Assembly (NCBI GenBank): GCA_964607915.1
Contig: CAZSMU010000096.1
Coordinates: forward strand, 1-14,398
Direction: 5' to 3'
From: JADJPL01 sp964607915
Lineage (GTDB): Bacteria > Bacteroidota > Bacteroidia > Chitinophagales > Saprospiraceae
Length of the DNA stretch: 14,398 nt
A program made the translations under genes and the position numbers. Below are positions 6,233-14,000 of the stretch, piece after piece. Positions within the stretch are counted from its first letter, which is position 1. Each line of letters begins with the position of its first letter. The notes below the pieces were generated by a model. That model was not told the origin of the DNA and did no database searches. It was given only the letters and a program-made list of their open reading frames with translations.

Positions 6233-7852
6233 ATGCAAACTAGAACTCTACTGTTTTTGGCATTATTCTTTTTCGGTACCGCATCTGTATCTGCACAGGC
6301 TCCGGCGTACCTCAGTGTACAAGGTACCATTCAAAAATCAACCTTGGTTTCCGTAGAGGATGCAGTGTACACCCTCACTTTCAGACTTTACACCGTTGAA
6401 ACCGGTGGTACCCCCGTTTGGACAGAAAAACAAGATTCGGTGGAGGTCGTCGGTGGCGTGTACAGCGTTGTATTGGGTACTGTGAATCCCCTCACGGCCG
6501 CTTTCGATCAGACCTATTTTCTGGGCATTAGCGTAGGCCCTGGCGCCGAGTTGACCCCCCGCGGGCGTTTGACCTCAGCGCCTTATGCGCTTTCCCTACT
6601 CGGGCAAAGCAATACCTTTCCCTCCGCGGGTACCGTAGGCGTGGGCACGGCTGCCCCTACTGTGGGCTACCAGTTGCACGTGAAAAACCCCAATGCGGAG
6701 GCCAAAGTGCTGATCGACGGCAGCTCAGAGTCAAGCCTCGTCTTTAAAAAAGGAGCCAAGACCCAGGAAATGAACTACGATGGAAGCAAAATCAGCGTGC
6801 CAGGCTCCATGTCTATAGATACCTTGACAGTAGGCACCTTGAATTCGGCTGGTACTGCTGATACGGTGACTGGCAAAGTTTTGGTGGCTAAACATGGTTC
6901 TAATGCACGTCTGGTCATTGACGCTAATAACGTCAGGGCTTATGATGCAAGTGGGACTCCTAACCAGCTTCTACTCAATGATTTCTCTCCTGACCATACG
7001 AATCCTAGCATTGTGAGAATCGCTAACAACTTTGTTAATATATCTAGGCAATCCTATGGAATGTTTGTGGAACAACTTAGCAATGGTTGGAGTGCACTCT
7101 TTGAGGGTTCAATTGCGGTACAAGGGAGTGTAAGCAAAGTCTCCGACAAGCGCATCAAAAAAGACATCAACTATCTCAATGGCGCTGAGGCTTTGAGTAC
7201 CCTGATGAAACTGCGGGTAGCCGATTATCGCTTAATTGACGATGGATCGAGCACAAAAATCCATAAAGGATTCATTGCCCAGGAAGTGGAAGAAGTATTG
7301 CCAGATGTGGTTAAGACCATGACCAACGTCATCCCCGACATCAATGCCTTTGCCCAAGGCTTGAGTCTGAGCGGCGATCAATTGAGCATTGTACTCGATA
7401 CCAAGCACGGCCTGCAGGTAGGCGATCGGGTATCCTTAGGAGCAGACAAGTACAACAAAAAGCTTTACACGGTATCCAAAACAGAGACTGCGCAATCCTT
7501 TTCGGTGAGCGAATGGACATCCGCACTGCCGGAAAAGCTATTGGTATACGGCCGGGAAGTGAACGATTTCAAAGGGATCGATTACACTCAGATCAGCAAC
7601 CTCAATATTTCTGCTACCCAGGAACTGGCGCGGCGGGTGGCGCAATTGGAGGCTGAAAATGCCGCCCTGCGCAACCACAATCAGGGGCTGCAAAAACAGA
7701 ACGACGGATTGCGCAGCGATGTCAATGCCCTGGGCATTCACAATGAGGGGCTGCAAAAACAGAACGACGGATTGCGCAGCGATGTCAATGCCCTGGGCAG
7801 CCGCCTGTCCAAATTGGAAAACCTCCTCCTCAGCAGCAACGGACAACGCTAG
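6233..7852 (+). CDS. Secreted surface protein with C-terminal peptidase S74 (intramolecular chaperone) domain and coiled coil
   Basis: 539 residues. The N-terminal signal peptide (hydrophobic core LLFLALFFFG, then SVSAQA, cleavage near residue 22-23) sends it out of the cytoplasm. Residues 25-125 form a beta-rich N-terminal region common at the start of Bacteroidota S74 proteins (YLSVQGTI...YTLTFRLY...SAPYAL). The middle (130-300) is a repetitive, fibre-like beta region. The S74 domain starts at SDKRIKKDI with the expected Ser304 and Lys309; the conserved GFIAQEVEEVLPDVV is at 356-370 and DYTQI at 460-464. Between these two motifs are about 90 residues, suggesting an inserted beta subdomain. 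The C-terminus (466-535) is a heptad-type coiled coil with a duplicated 21-residue unit. Known of the family: S74 domains trimerise fibres and cut themselves off just before the serine; whether this one does is not shown. It lies 160 bp upstream of the giant gene in the same direction. Confidence 0.85.
   Translation: MQTRTLLFLALFFFGTASVSAQAPAYLSVQGTIQKSTLVSVEDAVYTLTFRLYTVETGGTPVWTEKQDSVEVVGGVYSVVLGTVNPLTAAFDQTYFLGISVGPGAELTPRGRLTSAPYALSLLGQSNTFPSAGTVGVGTAAPTVGYQLHVKNPNAEAKVLIDGSSESSLVFKKGAKTQEMNYDGSKISVPGSMSIDTLTVGTLNSAGTADTVTGKVLVAKHGSNARLVIDANNVRAYDASGTPNQLLLNDFSPDHTNPSIVRIANNFVNISRQSYGMFVEQLSNGWSALFEGSIAVQGSVSKVSDKRIKKDINYLNGAEALSTLMKLRVADYRLIDDGSSTKIHKGFIAQEVEEVLPDVVKTMTNVIPDINAFAQGLSLSGDQLSIVLDTKHGLQVGDRVSLGADKYNKKLYTVSKTETAQSFSVSEWTSALPEKLLVYGREVNDFKGIDYTQISNLNISATQELARRVAQLEAENAALRNHNQGLQKQNDGLRSDVNALGIHNEGLQKQNDGLRSDVNALGSRLSKLENLLLSSNGQR
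7676..7801 (+). repeat. Two 63-bp in-frame tandem repeats in the coiled-coil end of the S74 protein
   Basis: Units at 7676-7738 and 7739-7801 are nearly identical, differing at one base near the start (CAG versus GAG) and in the last codon (ATT versus AGC). Each encodes 21 residues (LQKQNDGLRSDVNALG core), exactly three heptads, so copy-number change would keep both frame and coiled-coil register. The near identity at silent positions points to a recent duplication. Confidence 0.93.
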
Positions 7853-7896
7853 TATGCCCTTTCAATCAATTTCCAAACAGAAGTAGTGGGGCAAAT

Positions 7897-7992
7897 ATGA
7901 GTTATCCCGAATTTTTGCAAAGCCAAAATCGGGTAAAATCTAATCGCTTTCGCGGTTCGTTCTCCCAAAATTCGGGATGACTCATGTTTTTT
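7897..7992 (+). terminator. 20-bp stem with 48-base loop and T6 tract before the giant gene; terminator or attenuator candidate
   Basis: 7897-7917 pairs with 7966-7985: all 20 positions pair, one as G-U (T7903/G7979), with a single bulged T on the left. TTTTTT follows at 7987-7992. This resembles an intrinsic terminator with an unusually long loop. Within the loop, 7924-7933 (CAAAATCGGG) can also pair with 7906-7917, so two hairpins exclude each other. It may end the S74 transcript, control read-through into the gene at 8013, or be the paired ends of a small mobile repeat. Confidence 0.5.
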
Positions 7993-8012
7993 GCCTCTAA
8001 GAGAAGAGCCGC

Positions 8013-11000
8013 ATGAAAAAAATATACCACCTGATGCTGGTCTGGTTGATGCTGACCGGGCTTCAGCAAGGCTTGGCCCAGTCGAGCCCCAACTGTGCCA
8101 CTTCCAGTGACAACGATTATTACGTTGGCAAGGCATTTGTAAATTATGGCAGCCTCACCGGGGCATTCAACACAAAAAACCGCATCAACGCCACCATCGG
8201 CCAGCCCATAATGGGCAGTTATTTTGGCAAGCAAAACCGAGGCGCTTTTGGTTTTTGGGCCAGCTATCTGTTGCCACCGGCATCACCCATTGTCAGTGCC
8301 ACCGAAGGCGACCTCGAAGACCGGGTACAGGTAGGCTGGTCGCCGGACCCCCTTTCGCCAGTGTCCACATCGTATAAAATTTACCGCAACGGCGCTCTTT
8401 TGGCCACCGTTGACGGCGAAACATTTGCCTTTCTGGATTTCAATGTCCTGGCCGGAAAATTTTACACCTATGAAGTGGCCGGCGTCAACCAGTTTGGCGA
8501 AGGCAGTCGCGGCAAAGCGCTGGGTTTTTTGAACCCCAACGGCGTGATCATCGGCCAGGTCAAAACCCTCGGCGGCAACCCTGTACCCGGAGCGGTAGTC
8601 TCCCTCAGTCCTACCCTGGGGGCGGCGCTCAGTTTTGACGGCAATGGGTCGGTTTTTGCAGAGTACAACCCCGTTTTTCCGCGCAACAACTTCACCGTTA
8701 CCACCTGGGTCAAACTGAATGCCGGCAATGATGCTGCGGGTATCCTGGATTTAGGCAGCAGCATTTCCAAAAACTGGTGGCTGCACACCCTGCCCGCGAG
8801 CAGTGGGCCCGGGGTCAAATTTAGCCTGGGCCAAACGGGGGGCAGCCCCGCCGAGATGAGCTACGTATTTCCCACCGCTACGGCCACCGATTGGCACTAC
8901 ATTGCGGCGAGCTACAATGGCTCGGCGCTTTTGCTGTACGTGGATGGCGAACTGGTCGCTACGGCCATCGGCAGTGTTGCTGCCGATAGCTCGGTACTTT
9001 ACCTGGGCAAACGCAGCGATGCGGGCGGTTTCCTGAACGGCAAAATCGATGAAGTCCGCTTCTTCGATCGGCAATTGCCGCAAACCGAGATTCAGATGCT
9101 GATGAACAAAACCGCCAGCGCCAATACCCCCGGACTCGTAACCTACTGGAAATTCGACGAAGGCGTAGGTTCTAAAGGCTTTGACATCTCCAGTAACAAG
9201 CTCAAAGCCTACCTGTGCAGTGCCCAATGGACCAGCGACAAACCCAACGTCATCAATGCGGGCATTGCCAATGCCACGGGTTTTTACAAGATCGAAGGGA
9301 TCAATTATGGCGCGGGTACGATCTTTACCGCCCGCCCCAGCAAGAGTTTTTACTCCAGCCAGTCGCTGGAATTCAACGGGGTCAACAGCAGTTACGCCGA
9401 TCTGACCAGCTTTGCCCTCAAGGACAGCGCCACCATTACCGTGGTGGTCAAAGGCTTCGACTTCAGCAGCAACCAGGCCATCCTCAGCAAGGCCAATGCT
9501 GGCGGAACCAATCAGTTTTTGCTCTGCCTCAACCAGGGCAAACTCGACCTCGGGATTGGGTCAGAGGTACACACTTTCGGCGATTTGGGCATGGGTTTTC
9601 ACCACCTGGCCCTGGTCATGCGCAAAGCAGGCGCCACGCTCAATGTAACCCTGTACAAAGACGGAAACCTCTTGGGAACCCACAGCTACAGCGCTACCGA
9701 CTGGACGGGGTTGCCCTGGAAACTGGGCGCTCAGGCCGATGGCTCCTCGGCCCACAAATCGTACTTCACCGGCTTGATTGATGAAGTTGCGTTTTTCAGC
9801 GAATTGCTTTCCCTGCCCGATATCCAGACCTATGCGAATATTGGCACCAATGTAACCAACTCCAACCTGAGTTCTTACTTCAACCTCAACGAAGGAAAGG
9901 ATACCACCCTGCACGACATGGGTATCGACCTCACTGGCCTGGGGGCCAGCCATGGCGCAGGATGGAGTACGGTAGCCGCCATTGTCAACGAGCTGCCGCA
10001 TAAATTTTCCCCTTCTACCCGCCTGATTGCCCTCAATCCCAGCAATACCAGTACGGATCAGGTTGATTTCACCGACCAAAGCACCGTGCCGGTATCCGGC
10101 TATGTGCGCTATGAGGGCACCAATTGCTTTGTCAAGGGGGCCGAAATTTTGGTCAATGGCCAGCGCAATCTACCGGCGGTGTATACCGACAGTACCGGGT
10201 ATTTTTCCATCGACCTGGAACCCGGCGCTACCGTTCGACTAACGCCTACGTACCAGGGCCACAGTTTTTACCCGGCCTTTTGGGATATCGACAATATCGC
10301 TTCCCCCGTTGCCGGTATCCTGTTCCGCAACCAAACCAAACGTACCGTAAGCGGCCAAATGGCCGGAAATGACAAGTGCCGCAAGAGCGTTATTCCTGCC
10401 AATGCGATTGTCAAGGTAAAAGTGGAATCGCTGGATGGTTGTTTCAACAAGATCATTCAGTTGACGGAAGAAAACGGCAAATTCCAATTTAAGAATTTGC
10501 CACCGCTAAAAATGACCATCGCGGTTACCGAACATTCCAACAATGTCATTTACAATTATTTTCAATTGCAGGGCGGGCGAACCATCGACTTAACGAATAG
10601 CAACGACACGACTGATTTTATTTACTATGCGCCGCCACAAATCGAAATAGAACCCCTGGACACCAATGCCTGTGGTATCACCATGTTGGAACAAGACGGC
10701 AAGTATACCACCAACATCAGGGTTTTTCAACAGTACGATGGCGGGGCTTGTTACCTGGATACGGCGGAATTGCACATCGACAACCTGATCGAAGGAGAGG
10801 GGCCGATCGACACCCTGATGACGACGGGTAAATTCAAGTACAAGTTCACGGCGGGTTTCCCCAACATCGTTTCACCCTACCAAAAAACCTTGACCATTTT
10901 GGCCAAGGCCGATGAGTTGGAAAATACCTTTTCCACTCAAGCGGTAGTTTTGGGCAAACGCCCCCGTTTGGTGAACTTTACCTCCACCAGCCCACAACTG

Positions 11001-14000
11001 CCCCTGATGATTTTGCGCGACCCTCCAGGAGACGGCAGTAGTGCATCCATTGAAAGAGGTTCAACGGTTTGTACGGGCTGGTCAGTGGACGCTTCGGCTT
11101 CGGTAAAGGCGAGTATTGGCTTGGAGTTGGATCTGGGCAACAAGCAGCAGATCATCACCGGTACTCCCGCAGTGGGCAAGATTACGGAAATTGGCGTAGA
11201 AAACAACCTCGAATTGGGAGTGAGCGTCAAAACTGGTTTTGCTGTTAACAAATCTGCGGAAGTGTGTATGACCGCTACCGAAAAAATCTCTACCTCCGGC
11301 GATGGGGTTATTTTTGGCGAAGACGCCGATGTATTTGTAGGTGGAGCCCTCAATCTCTTGTTTGGCATCACCGACGACCTGCGCTGGGATACCGCCAATT
11401 GTAGCTTTTTTATTAAGCCAGCTTTGTTGGTTTTTCCCGACAAGTTTGCCACTACCTTTTTGTATTCGGGGTATCAGATTAAAAAAGTGGTCATCCCCAA
11501 CCTGGAAGCAGTAGGCGACACGACCTCCGCCAAACAATGGCGAACAATTTTGCAGCGCAACCGCGACCTGAAAACTGCTGCCGTTTTTGAAAAAAACCTG
11601 TCTTTTGACGCGGGCGTCGCCTACGAAAACTCAAGCTCCGTCGAAAATACCAGTGAGACAAAGTTTGGGTTTGATGTAGAAATAGAGGCTACCTATGCTC
11701 AATCCCTCGGCTTTGACATTGATGGCACTGGGGCGAAGTTCAAGATGGGCATGGAAATGAGCATGGGTGCCAAAACTGAATTTAGTTCCAAACAGACCAG
11801 AACCCAAGCGGTTTCTTATACCCTGGCCGACGACGACATCAAGGACGTGTTCACCGTGGATGTATTGCAGGACAGGGTGTATTCGACCCCTGTGTTCAAA
11901 ACCGTTTCGGGCAATTCCTCCTGCCCCTACGAAGAGAATACGGTTCCCCGCGACGGGGTAGATTTGACGGTGGACAAAACCATCATTTCCAACGTCTTGA
12001 TGAACGACCAGGCGACTTTCAAATTCAAGATCGGCAATACCAGCCAAACCGACGAACCCCGTTCCTATGTCTTTGAATTGTACAATGCGACCAATCCAAA
12101 CGGGGCAAAAGTGAAAATTCAAGGTGCAGGGCCTTCTGGTGTATTCGGCTTGTATGCTGGGCAGTCACAAGAAGTGATCGTTACCATCGAGCGTGGCCCC
12201 ACGGCTTTCGACTACGAAAACCTGACCTTCCACGTGTATTCGGCCTGCGAGGGCAGCCGCTACGATGCTTTGGGCAATGGGGATTTCCCACCTGAGCCAT
12301 TTTACAAGGCCATCAACGTCAGCGTCCATTACTTGGAGCCTTGTAGCCCGATTGACATCGGCTTCCCACTACAAGATTGGGTGTTGACCCCCGAGAATGG
12401 CAGCACGATGTTCATTACCCTCAATGAATTCAACCGCAACGATGCGGATTTGGAATTGATTCGGGTACAGTACCGCCGCACCCAAGGGGATGGCGCCTGG
12501 ATCAACATCGTGGATGTCCCCAAAAACCAGTTGGACAATGACGTATTCAAAATTGTGGAGTGGAATACCGGTGGATTAAAAGACGGTGCCTACGAAATTA
12601 GAGCGATCACGCAGTGTGTTGGCGGCCAAGATGCCGGGATTTCTCACGTGATGAAAGGTCGGATTGAACGAGATCCACCGGATTTGTTTGGCACCCCACA
12701 ACCTTCGGATGGTGTATTGGCTTTGGGTGATGAGATCAGCATCCAGTTCAACGAACCCATCCGTTGTGATCAGATCATTCAAGCCGACTTTTTTGACAAC
12801 AACAACATCGGCCTGTACGATACCGAAACGGGTAATTTAGTCGATGCGACCTTCTCCTGTTCGGGCGATAAAATAACCGTTGTGCCCAAAGTGCCCAATC
12901 GCTTTATCGAAAACAAAGTCTTGCGGGTACAGGTCAACAATATCCGCGACCTGGCGGGAAATATGTTCCTGGAGAAAAAATGGGAGTTCTTCGTGGACCG
13001 CAACCCTCTGCGCTGGGTGGGGGGCGATGTGGATATCGTCAAGAAAGAAGAGGAACTGATTACCCTGGCGCGCAAAATCGAAAACACCGGCGGCCAGGCC
13101 CTGGACTACGAGATCCAAGGAGTACCTTCCTGGGTGCGCGTCTTCCCGCAGAAGTTGACCCTGGCGCCCGGTGTGGCCCAGACCATCACCTTCGAGTTCG
13201 ACAGCACGATGGCTCTGGGCGTCTATAAGGATACCATCTACGCCGTTGGTGCTCTGGGCGATGAGCCGCTGATCATAGATGCCCGCGTAGCCTGCCCGGC
13301 ACCGCCCTGGTCGGTGCGCCCCTCTGCCTATACCTACACGATGAGCCTGGCCCTGCAGTTGGACATCGAGGGCAATCTGTCTCAGGACCGCGAGGACTGC
13401 GTGGCCGCCTTCGTCAACGGCGAGTGCCGCGGCCTGGCAAAGGTCAAGTACCAACCCGCCATCAACAAGTGGATGGCCTTTTTGACCGTCTATTCCAACA
13501 AATTCAACGGCGAAGAGGTGACCCTGCAAATCTGGGACGCCAGTGCCTGCCTGCTCTACGGCAACGTAGTCGAGCGCTTCCCCTTCGAAGCCGAAGGACT
13601 GGTGGGCTCGCCCCTGACGCCCCAGGTGGTGCGTACCAACAACCTGATAATGCGTGAAATCGTACTCGACGAGGGCTGGAACTGGATCTCCTTCAACCTC
13701 GCTTTCCCCGATTCCAGCGCCAATGCAGCCCTCAAAAGCCTGTCGAACCCGCAAAACGACTTCATCAAGGGGCAGACAGCCTTCGCGGAATACCTGCCCT
13801 CCGCTTCGCAATGGGTGGGCTCCCTGCAAAGCCTGAACAACAAAACGATGTACCTGTACCGCGCCGACGTGCGCGATACCATCTCCATGCTGGGCCGTCC
13901 TATCAACCTGGCCCTGACCACTATCCCGATCAAGGTCGGCTGGAACTGGATCAGCTATCTGCCGCAGGCCGCCCTGCCGCTCAACACCGCCCTGGCGAGC

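Noticed and set aside
6002..6238. 78-codon minus-strand frame starting at the S74 gene start
   Set aside because: It runs through the promoter region and into the 55-bp repeat, with a translation of no recognisable character.
7676..7801. Assembly duplication as the sole explanation of the 63-bp repeat
   Set aside because: The two units differ at a few bases and stay in heptad register, so a biological duplication is more likely, though reads should confirm it.
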